Source: Gnetum montanum
Taxonomy: Eukaryota > Streptophyta > Gnetopsida > Gnetales > Gnetaceae
Direction: 5' to 3'
Assembly (NCBI GenBank): GCA_015680685.1
Contig: MNCI01000579.1
Location: forward strand, 1 to 64,000
Length of the DNA: 64,000 nucleotides
The notes below the pieces were generated by a model that saw only the letters and a list, made by a program, of their open reading frames with translations, was not told the DNA's origin and made no database searches. Numbering within the stretch: position 1 is the stretch's first letter; every line of letters begins with the position of its first letter. The translations under genes and the position numbers were made by a program. This document shows positions 23,938 to 36,591 of the stretch, one piece after another.

Positions 23938-24078
23938 ATGTTATTGTAAGCATTTGAATAAATAAATATGTAGCTATTCATAGAGGTGAATAGTGAAAAA
24001 GAACTCATATAACTGACCCAATTTTTTTGGGACAAGGCCAAGATGATGATGATGATGATGTTATTGTAAGAATTTGAA
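23938..24078 (+). mobile_element. 5'-truncated non-LTR element with 21-bp target duplication
   Basis: A 99-bp insert (23,959-24,057) is flanked by 21-bp direct repeats, ATGTTATTGTAAGCATTTGAA at 23,938-23,958 and the same with one change at 24,058-24,078. The insert ends TTTTGGGACAAGGCC and then (GAT)n. A related 3' end occurs at 37,226-37,306. This is the form of a 5'-truncated LINE (RTE-like, short tandem tail) or a SINE sharing its tail. Too short to hold a gene. Confidence 0.8.
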
Positions 24079-26853
24079 GCAATAAGAGTTAAAGGTTATG
24101 CCATATCTCATAAAGCTTTCATGAACTTCTCTTAATTCTCTTTACGTTTTTCATCATTCTTTGATTAATGTTTTGATTCCATGATTTCTCTACATAGTTA
24201 GATTATTTGTTATGATGCTTTACAAAGTTCATGATTAGACTTAGATGAAACATGATCTATTTATATTTTTTATCCTATCATTATTTTTCAATGGTACAAA
24301 CATAACCATGATCTTCGTTCAGGAGTTAAAATATTAGATTCTTAAAGAGGTTGCTTCTTAGTTATAGGTTCAAGTCAAAAAACTTTTAGTAAATTTTGAA
24401 TAATTAATTTATCTCTTGCACTGTTAATTCCTTTTACATTTGTAAGCTCAACTTAGAAAAGGTATAAACTTTTATTTTAATTTGTTTCTTGTTTGTGCTT
24501 GTTGCATTCATTTTTCTTTAGAAAGAGTATTCTTTTTTTTTCTTGTTATAAGAATGCCATTAGCAAGAAGTGAAAACTTGTAAGGATACTTCTAAATTAG
24601 GGTAAGGGTTTACATTTTTCATACCTTAGATGAGAGGTTTTTTAGAATTGGTTATAAGGATGACAACTTGAAAATCCATCTTTGAAACCATTAGACTTTT
24701 CTTTTAGATTCTATCCTCTATATTGATGATTTGATATTGGATTTAGTATTTCATAAAATTTTAATAATTTTAAAGCATTTGAGTTATTTTCTCTAAGGTC
24801 TAAACAAAAGAAGAATAATCCCACTAGAATTATAAATGATAATATTTGTATGATCAAAGTTTTAGAATATATATGCCTTAATTTTTTGAAGAGTTAATGC
24901 ATCTATGTCTTGCCATTAATTACAGTTTATTCTTTAAGAAATTAAGGGTCATTAATTTTATTTTATTAAAAAAAATTATATTTTACTAGAAAAACTATTA
25001 GAATGAAGGAATTCATCAAAGAAGTATTGGAACCTAAAATTATTTAACCATATGTACCCCTAAGATATATAACCAACATAATTCTTATGCTAAACATAAG
25101 TAAAACAATAAGCTGTCTCAAGTGTAATTTGAACTACCAATCTTTTTCTTTCGAATACTTGTTAGGTAATGGAATAACTAATTGATGGGTCATCTAGTGA
25201 CATTTTCTAAGTTAATTATAAACCTTGGATTATAAGTGTTGTGTGCATCATGTGTTTGTAGTTCTAGTGTGTTTGGTTGAAGTTTGTATCTCCTAGGCAT
25301 GCATCCTTGCTTTCTATGTTACCTTTTTAGGTTGTGTACATGTCTTAAGTTTCTTACAATGTTTCCAACCTCATTCAGGCTTCCTGTTGTTCTTAGGACA
25401 TGTTTCCTTTAGTCTCGACTTTTTCCACGATTGGTAGTTTTGTGCAAGACACAAGGAGGATGCATTGACACCTACATCGACACCCCTATGTTGACGTACC
25501 CCTTGCATTGTCTTTATTGCCCAAGTCTCATTAGAATGGTGGCTTTGAACTACTAGGATCCATTGATGAATGTTTGTTTGCACTTGAGGGTTAATGATCT
25601 TTAACCATTACATGGAAAAAACTATAAATACTTGGGCTGATTGTTTCTCATACAGCTTTTGATAGCTTAGATTTTCATTAAAAATATTAGGTTTTTAGCA
25701 TTCAATTTTGTGTGGAGAGATCATTCTCCCTTGGGTAAAGTGTAATTTTCTTCCCTTTTTATGTGTGTTTTAAGTTATCTGCAAGTAGAATTTGTTAAAG
25801 TGCTACCTTTCTTTTGTAGCCCGAAACCATTTGGTGAATGTAGAGTCTAGCATTTAGCATTGTGAAAAAAGCTCATGATTTTTCCTATGTTTTGTGGAAT
25901 GCCTTAAACTATAAAAATACTAAAAATAAAAACCTCACTTATCATACACATTTATTAATTAAATTATTTCATTTTTTATATATTTGTTTTTATCACATTA
26001 AGCCATGATAATTCATCCTTATCCAAAAGGTCATAACTGCATGGTATGGTGTTGGGCAATCAAGGTTATGACTAGGAGCCATTTCCTACATCATGTGGGG
26101 CATTGCACTTGTCCCTTAAAGGATTGCAACACATTAGTGTGTCTGTGAGCATTACCACTTGTCCTAGAAGGGATTGCAATGCATGTGTGTTATTTCATAT
26201 TTGGTTCTCATATTTATAAAATATCTTTAAAATTATAAATATTCTCTCTTCTTTCAATGTAGTAACCTAAGTATCTCATGTATTATATGTACCATATCTT
26301 TCTTTTACATTTATTGAACATAGCAATATACAAATGTTCTTTGCAATTCACATTAATGTCATCTCTATAAGTCAACGATTAGATTGTATTATGTTTTGTA
26401 GGATATAGTTCCATTGACCACGACCTATGAGACCCCTATCATCAATTGAGCCAACTCTCATGGGGAAATGAATCAATTCATCATTAAATGCATATAATTT
26501 TACTTTCTAAAATTATTTTTAGATCTTATGATTATTCTAATATATCATGCTAGCTATATGGCTATATGTCTTGATATTTTCCTATAGTAAATTATTACAA
26601 ATTTTGATACCCTTATTTCAAGTCTTAAGATAGTTCTTTGTTCATTTAGAAATTAAACATCTTATTATTCAAATTTAAATATTTTAAAATTAAATTTTTC
26701 CTACTTGGATTTTTTATTTGATCATGATGCATTTTACAACAAAGACAATTTCTAGGTTATTATTGCAATCCGTTCACTTTGACTTACAATGATACTTTCA
26801 AGTTTGTAATACTCATGAAAAAACTTATGATCATTGAAAGACTACTCTAATTG
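24079..26853. other. No gene recognised (2.8 kb left of element C)
   Basis: AT-rich sequence without a supported frame. A TATA-like 'actataaatacttgg' lies near 25,620-25,635, and the 200 bp after it look like transcribed LTR-type sequence, but no LTR ends were found. A diverged tandem duplication of about 50 bp ('gcattgcacttgtccctta' / 'gcattaccacttgtccta') spans about 26,100-26,192. Confidence 0.5.
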
Positions 26854-26858
26854 GTTAT

Positions 26859-27825
26859 TGATGAGAGCAGTTACTCTAATAATTAGAGTGGTTATTATTA
26901 GAGAGATTACTCTAATTATTAGAGTGGTTATTATTAGAGAAATTACTCTGATTATTAGAGTGGTTACTTTAATTATTAGAGTGGTTATTATTAGAGTAAT
27001 TATTATTAGAGCGGTTATTCCCAAGTTACTCCTGGTCCTATAAATACAGTGCCCAAGCACACAATAGGGATTAATTTAGAAGAAGGAGTTAAGAGGAAAC
27101 CTGGGAAAGAAGTCTTGTAGCAATCAAGTAGTGAAACTCTTGTAGAGTATTCTCCAAGTGCCCATAGTAGGAGGTCAAAGTGTGGACAGATCTTTATTCA
27201 AGAATTATGTACCTGAGCACACCTTTTGTATGACAATAAAGACGATCTCTTTGATTCATCCCTGCAGCACTTGAGATTTTTTTTCTTACTCATTTCTTTT
27301 ATTTTATTTTCTTATGCATTTATTTTATTTTATTTTATGTACTTTACGTTTATGTTATTATCATAGCAATTCATTTTGATCAATTAAGTAAATCATTAAA
27401 ATACACTCAGTACGATCACTTCCAGCATGCATGTAACACTTGGTAACCCAATAACGATTAGCATTTGGTAATCCCAGTAGTGTTGCATTGGTTCAGGATG
27501 TGTACGGCAAGTGAGAAAAGATATTGGTGTTAGGATTAATTAAAGCCTAGTTAATCATTAGTTAAGTTAAATCAATCACTTAGTTATCTCTCTCTTTCCC
27601 TATTAGTGCAAGACATAAAAACATAAAACCTATAAAAATCATATGCCTCAAGCTTACTTAATCATACAATTGTGACATACAAATATGTTTGGGAAGACAA
27701 TGATCAACTGACCCGTCTTTGTTCCACAAACGCACATAGGCACTTAGTCCTTGGAATTCGACTAGATCATGCATAAAACACTTGTATTTGTATGCTTGAG
27801 CGTAGAGGTACCTCACCACTCATCA
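26859..27825 (+). repeat. 5' LTR of element C
   Basis: 967 bp, starting TGATGAGAG and ending CACTCATCA. It exceeds the 3' LTR by about 130 bp, mainly because an approximately 36-bp unit (ACTCTAATTATTAGAGTGG plus TTATTATTAGAGA) is repeated in U3 (26,870-27,015). A TATA box is at 27,039-27,045 and a polyadenylation signal AATAAA at 27,235-27,240. Confidence 0.9.
27039..27045 (+). promoter_or_regulatory. TATA box of element C 5' LTR
   Basis: TATAAAT, downstream of the CTCTAATAATTAGAG inverted-repeat array of U3. The corresponding approximately 35 bp are deleted from the 3' LTR. Confidence 0.7.
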
Positions 27826-27826
27826 T

Positions 27827-27844
27827 TGGCACCGTTGCCGAGGA
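27827..27844 (+). other. Primer-binding site, tRNA-Asp type (element C)
   Basis: TGGCACCGTTGCCGAGGA differs from the plant tRNA-Asp complement at two sites, both G-to-A at CpG or CHG-like positions. It is one base after the LTR. This is the best-preserved PBS in the window and fixes the family's primer. Confidence 0.9.
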
Positions 27845-27961
27845 CTTAGTTGTTTTTGCGCTAATTAGAACATAGGAAATCATTCACATCGTTGGAATGA
27901 ACCCTTAGGATTGATTGAGAAAATAATAAACAAGAATACATTACACACTGAATAGACAAGT

Positions 27962-29834
27962 ATGTCTCCTTCTTCGTATGAAAGTGCCTCACCACCTAGG
28001 TCTGAAACAGGAAACAATCGATGTCATAATATACATGATATTGATCCGCTAGTCCCTCAATAAGTTTGAGTGGTATATATTCATCCTGATGAGTATATAC
28101 TAGACTTTACCTTTATCATCCATCAAGATGAACAACTACATTAGCGAGACTTAGAGGGTAACATAGTGTTACCTCCCTATTGTTCAGTCCCAAGCATGCT
28201 TCTTTGTGTTCTCACACGATTTGCCATGCCACACTTACATGCAGAATACATTGTGCAAGACCATGACTTGAGAGAATACCATCCCAAAAAGGCACAACGT
28301 CAAAGGGAATTGCAATAGGAGAGACATCATAAGTCTTTGAAGAGTAAGTGGTCCCAAGATGTTCCACATGTCTTAAGCAAAAATGAGGGTGGTGAGCCTA
28401 CCTCAAGTAGTTGCCCACATAACGATGTTCCTCCCCTTGACTTTGGTGAAGGGGTTGTGTATCAAAACCTTCATTCCACTATTCATAACCTAGGTTCTAA
28501 TACCCATGGGCACAAAGGATCTAAAAAAGGGATACGCACTTATGATAAAGATGGACATTCTGAATGCAATCGTGATTAGGGCTAAGACCGTAAAAGAGAA
28601 GGTATTAGACACCATCATGATGATAGTTCTCCTTATTCTTCACCTTCATCATCTCCTTCACCCTCTCCTTCAATATCTGGATGTGGTCATAAAGAAAAAT
28701 ACCACGGGGATAAAGGTAGGCAAAGTGGAAGTCATAGACGAAATAGCCAGGAAAGGGGATGAGGGCACTCTAGAGAGTTAGGACATAGAAGAAGGGAGAG
28801 CAGGAAATAACGTAGGCATAATACAAGCCATGGACAAGACAATCACGATAAACCCCTACTCCCTATTCGAAGTATGTTAGACATAACTAAGGTTGTTAGA
28901 ATTCCAACAAGACACAAGAAAGATAGTAGGATCAAGAGATTAGATATGAACAATATCCCATGATTTGAATGGGGATACAATGGTGATCCTTAGAATCATT
29001 TACAAGCATTCCATGATGCATGTGCCTTACAAAACATAGAGAATGAATGGAAAAATTTAAGTTGTTCCCGTAGACACTAGCTAAAGAAGCAGAAAGCTGG
29101 TACTGATCCTTAAAACTGGAATCTATTTGTAGATGGAGTACTATATTAGAATTATTCAACGATAAGTACCAAATGTACTCCTGAGTGTCCAACCTACAAA
29201 AGCAAATCCAAGGCTAGAAACAAGGAGGACATGAACCCTTTGATGCTACCATGGGCCAATACTATGCACTGTTACATCATTGTCCTAGCCATGGTTATTC
29301 GCAAAGGGATCAACTACACCATCTCATGGATGGGCTTAGGCATGAAATGAGAAGAACCCTCGGGACTTATGCCCAAGGAAGACTATCCGAGCTTAGGTCC
29401 CATCAAATTCAAAGACTATTGGAGCAAGTTGCTAAGGAAGAAGATGAGCTATGGATGCGAGAAAGTGTGGAAGAGTATAACCAAGATGCTTCCCTCTAGA
29501 AGAGGGGAGTAAGATTTTGTGAGGATGAAGAAGAGTCACCACTCAAAGAGATGGTGAACAAGAAAACTTTGCCTATCCAAAAGTTGACATCAAAATTATC
29601 GTCAAAGGTAGATCAAATGTGGAATTCCCTAGACAGTAGATTTCAATATTTTCTTAAAATAGTAGAGGAGTATAGAGAGCAAGGTAGCGGTCGCAAAAAA
29701 AGAAGAAGAGAGAAGCTGAACATACACGTAGCAAGGGTAAGGGTAAAGTTGTCATCATTGAAGAGGTTGTGGAGTTGGAAATAGACAATGATAGTGGATG
29801 TGAAATATGTTAATATGACCATCCTAAGAGATGT
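27962..29834 (+). pseudogene. Gypsy gag of element C
   Basis: ATG at 27,962 opens MSPSSYESASPPRSETG. The blocks YIHPDEYILDFTFIIHQDEQ and RDLEGNIVLPPY follow (28.07-28.18 kb). After a Ser/Arg/Gly-rich hinge (28.6-28.85 kb) comes the capsid-like region, HLQAFHDACALQNIENEW near 29.0 kb and YYALLHHCPSHGYSQRDQ to LWMRESVEEYNQDASL (29,260-29,498). The zinc knuckle CEIC-x-YDHPKRCC lies at 29,799-29,837, with one Gln/Trp-type stop inside. Frameshifts divide it into at least four pieces. Confidence 0.8.
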
Positions 29835-30452
29835 TGCCCTATAATCTCACATCTGTAAGAGTCTAGGGTGTATGCACTCAACCCATGATTAAACAAACAG
29901 AAAGCACCTCGAAGGTTACCTTACCCCCAAGGTAACCCAAGACATTTCCACCAACCGTTAACATATTATCCAAGTGGAACTCCACCACAATTGATTGAGA
30001 AATATCAACAGTGGTAGCACCCACAATCATGGGGAATGCCACCACCAAAGCAGTAGTATCCTTATCGAAAACCTAACTTGTATGGATATTACATGTAGTA
30101 GCCAATCTGCCCATGTGACTCTATTGGTCACATCACTTCTCAACCTGACTATCAAGCCTGCAAGTATTATGGAACTCCCTCTTCTAGGGGTAATATTCCA
30201 CAAGCATATTATCCTTCTCATCCAGCTGCATCTCTTCCACTAATAGCTCCACTACCACTTGCTCTAGCTATGCAAGGTGAAATCCCTACCCAGTCGCAAC
30301 AACGTAATGCCAAAAGGGCTGTTAACTCTCAACCTACTATTGGTTCCAACAACCACATGAAGAAAATACCTTTCTTTAGAACCAATAGTCCAACCAAGCC
30401 CTTGAAATCATAAGTAATTAATTTCTTAGATGCTTCAATATCAATCAAAACT

Positions 30453-30960
30453 TTGATGCCTCCTTCAACTCAACCACTACACTCAATGCATACGGTCATG
30501 CTAACACATGTTGTCACCCATTGGATCAAAGCTAGCCACCATCCCAAGAAATTCTCTGATCTTGGGAGTCCTCTAATATACTTACAAATTGTTGAAAATG
30601 CACCATGCAAGGCTCTTTTGGATTCAGGTTCCAGTGTCAACTTGATTTCTCAAGAAATCTACAATGCTTGGAACCTACCTCCATTGAAAAAGAGCAACAT
30701 TCGGTTAGAGTTTGCCAACCAATCCATCACTATCCCATTGGGACTAGTGGAGGACATTTTTATCACTATTTGTGGGTGGTCATACCCAACTAATTTCTTA
30801 GTGATTTAGTTGAATGGTAAGGGGGACTTCCCAATCATAATGGGAAGAACATGGCTAAGCACAGTTGACACATGCTTAGGAATTCATGATCTTTCCCTAC
30901 AAATATCAAACGAAAATACATTTGGAAAGATCGAGAAGAAGAAAGTTCCATGCATCGCAT
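30453..30960 (+). pseudogene. Retropepsin-like protease of element C
   Basis: The frame from 30,453 contains the active-site block CKALLDSGSSVNLIS, with catalytic Asp at 30,621-30,623, then the flap region and IIMGRTWLSTVDT near 30,837. One TAG at 30,807 splits it. This domain would cut Gag-Pol. It is the only protease in the window whose DSG motif is still intact. Confidence 0.85.
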
Positions 30961-31239
30961 ACAGTGACACAATGTGTAATTGCATGCAGAGGTTATGGTT
31001 TGTGCAAAGTTTAGCATTGCATGCATACAATCAGTGTGCATAAGTGATTAACATACAAAGATGCCTATATGCAACAACCACATAATAGGAAGACACCCAG
31101 TGAATAATAGCTAATCAAGAAAATAGTTCACTCATATGCATGAAACCAACTAAGGGTTTGACTTGTGCTTACATCGATAGCATAGACGCATTAGAGCAAG
31201 TCCACCGCCAACTTCCATATCTTAACCTTGAAAATATCA

Positions 31240-32750
31240 ACTAGGGAAAGTTGGAAATCCCTAAGAAATTTAAGCAAGAGCCCCTTGAGCTAAAACCATT
31301 TCCCACCAATATGGAATACACGTTCCTTAAAAATGAAAAACTGATAATTATCAGCGCTAAGCTTGCTCCTCAACAGAAAGAAGAAGTTTTGAATGTAATA
31401 AATAAATGGTTGGAAGCCTTTGCTTGGCCATATTCCAAATTAACTGGAATAGATCCTAGGATATGCCAACATAGAATTGACACTAACCCCTCCATAAAGC
31501 CTCAAAGACAACCGCAGAGGTGATTGAACCCTAAGCTGAAGCAAGTAGTTAAGGAAGAAATCAAATAGCTTCTCAAGGCTGGGCTCATATGCCCCATTGC
31601 TAATAGTGAATGGGTTAGCCCCCTATTTATTATGCCTAAAAAGGAAGGAAAATGGAGGGTGTGCATAGATTTCAGGCTACTAAATATGGCAATATTTAAA
31701 GATCACTTTCCATTGCCATTTGTTGACCAAGTCTTAGACACCATCACAGGGCATCACTATTATAGTTTTCTGGATGGATATAGCAGATATAACCAAATAC
31801 AAATAGCCCCAGAAGGCCAAGCTAAGACTACATTCACTAGTCCTTGGGGAATGTTTGCATACAAATAGATGTTGTTTGGCTTGTGCAATGCCCTTGAAAC
31901 ATTTCAACAACTAGTTCTACGAATATTCCAATAGCAGATAGGGAATGGTGTGAAGGTCTTTATGGATGACTTCTTCACTTATGGAGCAAACTTTGATCAA
32001 GCCTTGGACCAGTTGGAGCAACTATTAAGAAGATGTGCAGAAACCAATTTGAGGCTCAATTGGCAAAAAAGCCATTTGATGGTCCAAGAAGGTGTAGTAC
32101 TAGGGCACAAAATCTCACACATAGGGATAGAGGTAGATCCCAAGAAAATCAAAATTATCTAAGGAATTACCTATCAACCAGAAACTCTCAAAGATATTTG
32201 ATCATTTCTTGGACATACTGGTTACTATAGGAGATTTATTGAGAACTTTTCAATAGTTGTCAAACCATTAGTGGAATTAACGAAAAAGGAAGTACCTTTC
32301 AAGTGGACCAAGGAATGCAAATTAGCTTTCCAAACTCTGAAACAGAAGCTAGTAGAGTCCCATTTTACAAGCTCCTAACTATTCCAAACCATTCCATATC
32401 ATGATTGACGCATCCAACTATGCTTTAGGAGTTGTAATTACACAGTTAGATGACCAGAAGCATCCTTATTACATCCACTATGCAAGTAGAAGTATCACTG
32501 GTGCACAACTTAACTACACTACCATAGAGAAAGAATTAATGACTGTAGTGTTTACACTAGAAAAGTTTAGACACTATGTATTGGGATATAAAGTATATAT
32601 ACATATAAATCATAGTGCAATATGGTTCCTCATGAATGATAAGCCCTCGTCTCATACAATGGCTTGTAATCTTACAAGAGTTCAATATAATGATGATCGA
32701 TCATAAGGGCACTGAGAATGTAGTTGTTGATCATTTATCTTGGTTGCGAG
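31240..32750 (+). pseudogene. Reverse transcriptase and RNase H of element C
   Basis: The RT palm runs from ICPIANSEWVSPLFIMPKK (about 31,590) through WRVCIDFRLLNMAIF and YYSFLDGYSRYNQI to the catalytic KVFMDDFFTYGANFDQALD (MDD at 31,962-31,970), the Athila-type form. RNase H starts with MIDASNYALGVVITQLDD (32,401), includes IEKELMTVVFTLEKFRHYV, and ends HKGTENVVVDHLSWL (about 32,704-32,745). TAG codons at 31,568, 31,867 and 31,933 replace Gln or similar residues, and a frameshift lies near 32,640. Confidence 0.9.
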
Positions 32751-32779
32751 GGGACAACAAAGAGGATGAGCATCCAATT

Positions 32780-34085
32780 TTTGATCATTTCCTTGATGAA
32801 TTTCTCTTTGTTGGTGTAGTGAATAATCAATCATCCATGGAGAAAACTGGTACAGTAGCATTCTTACCTATCTCCTCACCCAAAAAACACCACAAGAGTT
32901 AAACCTTAAGAAGAAACAATAGTTTCTTCACTGAGCAAAGTATTTTATGGAGATTAATGGGAAGCTTTACAAAGTATGTCCCAATGGGTTGGTTCGATGG
33001 TGTGTTCTCAATATAAATCAATTGTGAGTTCTTCAAGATGCTCATGAGGGTCCTTGTGGGGGTCATTATGTTGGGAGAAAAATAGCCATCAAGATCTTGC
33101 TTGCAGGATATTATTGGCCTACATTGTTTTCGGATGCCCATCGTTTCGTCCAATCTTGTGAATGTTGTTAACGTGATGGGGGAATGACTTCTAGAATGGA
33201 GGATTTGCAACAATGGACATTAGAACCCTTCGACATTTTGGAAATTTATTTTATGGGGTCGATTACACCAATGTCCAATGGAAAAGCTTATATTATTGTT
33301 GTCATTGATTACCTAATAAAATAGGCCAAAGTAGCTACTATTAAAGATTGTACATCATCTACAGCTGCATGATTTGTTCAAGAACAACTCATAAATAGGC
33401 TTGGTGTGTCACGTGCACTTATTTTAGATAATGATACACACTTCATAGGTGAAACTTTTCAAAAATTAATGCAACAGTTAGTGGTTAAGCATAAATTAAC
33501 TACACCATACCACCTCCAAGTGAACAGTCAAGTAGAAGTCACCAACAGGAAGATTACGAAGATATTGACAAGAATTGTTAGCAAGTTTAGGCAAGATTGG
33601 AGTACTAAAATGAATGATGCTCTTTGGGCATCCTGCTCCACATGGAAACTCTCTACAGGCTACTCTCCCTATGAGTTAGTGTACAATAAATTACCAATGC
33701 CTTCTATTCAAATTGAGCTTCGTACACTATCCATGGCATGTGACCTCAACCTTGACCTTGATCTAGCATAGAAACAATGGTTAGTAACCCTTAACTTGTT
33801 AGATGAAAATCGATTAGCTGCCCTGTCATCTAATGAGTTTCACAAGGCATTCAATAAAAAACATGATGACCTAAGAATTACGAAAGTTAAATATCAACTG
33901 GGAGATAAGGTTCTCTACTAGAATCCCACACATGTGCCATAACGTATGAAATGTCAAACACTGTGGGAAGGACCTTATATTATTTATGCAACTTTTCCTT
34001 CAGGGGCCATGACAATATACAAACCTAAGAGCCCAGATAAAAAAATTTTGATCAACATGCAACAAACCAAACCTCTCTAGGAGCT
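32780..34085 (+). pseudogene. Integrase of element C
   Basis: The zinc-binding part shows AHEGPCGGHYVGRK (about 33,037) and SCECC (about 33,150). In the core the first catalytic Asp is replaced (EIYFMGSITP, near 33,242), the second is present (ILDNDTHF, near 33,421), and the Glu is in NSQVEVTNRKI (near 33,528). The C-terminal part reads YQLGDKVLY (about 33,894) and GPYIIYATFP. Several TAG stops occur. No chromodomain is seen, as expected for Athila/Tat. Confidence 0.88.
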
Positions 34086-35587
34086 TAGGATAGCTAGTAC
34101 ACATGCTACCTCTCTTGATGGACAACCTTGTTGACTATTTCGGATCTCCTCCTTCCAACTTAGTCATGGAGGAGATGGCCACCTATGCTAACCATTCTAG
34201 GCCCTCAGTTCTTTTTGAATTTTTGTTTTACACATTTTTTTTACACATTCTTTAAACTTTTCTTATTTCTTTTTACACCATTGTTCATATTTTTACTATT
34301 TTTTTGTTTTCTTGATTGCTTTTATTCATCATCCAATAAGTTCTCATGTTGGTGGATTGAATTATATCATATTGATTGCTAATGTTTGGTTTTTACCTTT
34401 GAAGTATGATGTTGATATTAAGGTATGGTGGTGAATTTTTGTGGAAGCATTCTTGTTACTTCAAGTGGATGGATTGGTCAAGTGTGTAGATGCGAGGTCA
34501 CTAGATGTGATTTGTTTAAGTCTAGATTTGGGATGAGTTCTACTTAGTCACGTTAACCATAAAATACACAAGGGGCTTTACACAACCTTGTTCTTGGGAT
34601 TCCATTCCATTCTCTCCTCTCCATCTTTCTTCCCATTTTCCACCTCATTGCTGATTTTATCATTAGTCTATTTCTAGGTTGATGCATTTCTTTTCTTTGA
34701 TGAATTCTTGTGGGTACATTTTTAACTCTTGCTTCCAAATGACATTCCTAGAGCCTACAAACTCTTTAGTTTGTGGGTTTGTCAGGGCATAAAAGGCATG
34801 AGCCTACTTTGGAGAGGACCCATTGGCATTCCTTTTCTATGAAATTATTAAGTTCTTTTTCTTAAATGTTTTTTGTAATCAATCATCTCTTGTTTCATCC
34901 CCATCCATGACATCCATTTTATTGGCATTGCCATTGTTATTTTTTCCCATCTTTCTTGTTCCTCATATTTTTCCATCTTATAGCTACTAGAGGTTCACTC
35001 TTAGTCGTGGGATCCCTACCACAAATATTTCAATTTTCTCCATTTTACTGTTCACCTAACCCCTACACCTTCGGTAGTCACTTGTGATAAATCTTCGAAC
35101 CAGTTTTCTCCATAACCATAACTTAGTCAATGCGCTTCATATCGAGGCAAGGTATCAACTGCATTGTGGTTTATCTATCCTTGCTCATTTGTGACTATGT
35201 TGTATGTGCATATGGTGATCATACAAACAATGGACTAGGCTTAGAGGAAGCACTTAGGATGGACCAGAACTAGAGCATTTACAAGAGGAGAAATTCTGGT
35301 GGTGTGGCTATGGATAAACAACAGAAGACATAATCTTAGCATTGGTGGAAACACACTTCATTTTTTTTCTCTTTCTCTAAAATCTACCAAATAAAGGCTT
35401 GGATGTCATTTATGTACAAGTGTTCACCACAATGGTCATGAATACTAATGTTCTAATATGCTTATTGATCCATTCACTAGGCACATTGATTCTATCATCC
35501 CATTCCACTGTCAATTGTCAATTAGTTAATAATCCCATACCTTCCCAATATTTTGTAAGGAACTTGAGGACGAGTTTTCATTCATTA
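34086..35587 (+). repeat. Post-pol spacer of element C (no extra frame)
   Basis: Non-coding, T-rich. It aligns in reverse with the spacers at 2-3.4, 14.2-15.6 and 46.1-47.4 kb, and directly with 42.5-44.3 kb. The last approximately 100 bp ('aatcccatacct', 'ttttgtaaggaacttgagga') match 44.2-44.28 kb. No extra post-pol frame is present, so this copy lost or never had it. Confidence 0.65.
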
Positions 35588-35596
35588 GTGGGGGTA
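35588..35596 (+). other. Polypurine tract of element C
   Basis: GTGGGGGTA directly before the 3' LTR, preceded by the GAGGACGAGTTTTCATTCATTA box. Confidence 0.85.
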
Positions 35597-36431
35597 TGAT
35601 AAGAGTGGTTACTCTAATAATTAGAGTGGTTATTATTAGAGTGATTATTATTAGAGCAGTTATTCCTAGGTTCCTGTAATTCAGAAGAAGGAGTCAAGAG
35701 GAAGTCTAGGAAAGAAGTATTATAGCAGTCAAGTAGCGAAACTCTTGTAGAGTATTTTCCAAGTGCCCGTAGCAGGAGGTTGAAGTGTGGATGAATCTTT
35801 ATCTGAGCATTGTATACCTAAGCACACCTTGTGTATGGCAATAAAGAAAAGCTCTTTGATTCATCCCTACAGCACTTGAGATCTATTTTCTTACTCATTT
35901 CTTTTATTTTATTTTCTTATGCATTTATTTTATTTTATTTTATTTTATGCACTTTACATTTATGTTATTAGCATATCAATTCATTTTGATCAATTAAGCA
36001 AATCGTTAAAATACACTCAGTACAATCACTTCAAGCATGTGTGTAACACTTGGTAACCTAGTAACGATTAGCATTTGGTAATCCCAGTAGTGTTGCACTG
36101 GTTCAGGATGTGTATGACAAGTGAGAATGGATAATGGTGTTAGTATTAGTCAAAGCCTAGCTAATCAATAGTTAAGTTCAGTCACTTAGTTATCTCTCTC
36201 TTTCCCTATTAGCGCAAGACATAAAAACATAAAAGCTATAAAAATCATATGCCTCAAGATTACTTAACCATACAACCATGACATACAAGTAAGTTTGGGT
36301 AGACAACGATCAACCAACCCATCCTTGTTCCACAAAGGCACATAGGCACTTAGTCCTTGGAATTCAACCAGATCGTGCATGAAATGCTCATATTCGTATG
36401 GTTGAGCATAGGGGTACCTCGCCACTCATTA
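35597..36431 (+). repeat. 3' LTR of element C
   Basis: 835 bp, TGATAAGAG...CACTCATTA. It aligns with the 5' LTR but has fewer U3 repeats and an approximately 35-bp deletion that removes the TATA box. The AATAAA signal is kept at 35,840-35,845. GTTAT follows at 36,432. Confidence 0.92.
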
Positions 36432-36591
36432 GTTATCATGACCTTCTCCATGCCTTCATTGTCAAGGTTTAAAAGTCTTTATGGCTCCTCCTCTATGCCT
36501 TGAGGTATTTCAACAATTGAGATCACAAACCAACTCTTTCCCTAAGATCAAATTTAAAAATTCAACAACTTAGGAAACAAAAGATAGATCA

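Larger units (their letters stand above)
26859..36431 (+). mobile_element. Complete Ty3/gypsy element C (9.6 kb) with TSD GTTAT
   Basis: The 5' LTR (26,859-27,825), tRNA-Asp PBS, gag, protease, RT, RNase H, integrase, 1.5-kb spacer, polypurine tract and 3' LTR (35,597-36,431) follow in canonical order. The 5 bp before (26,854-26,858) and after (36,432-36,436) are both GTTAT, the target duplication expected of gypsy integrase. It lacks the extra post-pol frame seen in element D. Coding frames carry many stops, so it is non-autonomous now. Confidence 0.95.

Noticed and set aside
26834-27060. Ile/Arg/Val-repeat frames on both strands
   Set aside because: They translate the palindromic TAATTATTAGAG repeats of the element C U3 and open on both strands.
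3430-34085. Alternative genetic code reading TAG as Gln
   Set aside because: Stops also replace Trp and Arg (TGG to TAG/TGA, CGA to TGA), and frameshifts and lost catalytic residues accompany them. Decay explains all of it.
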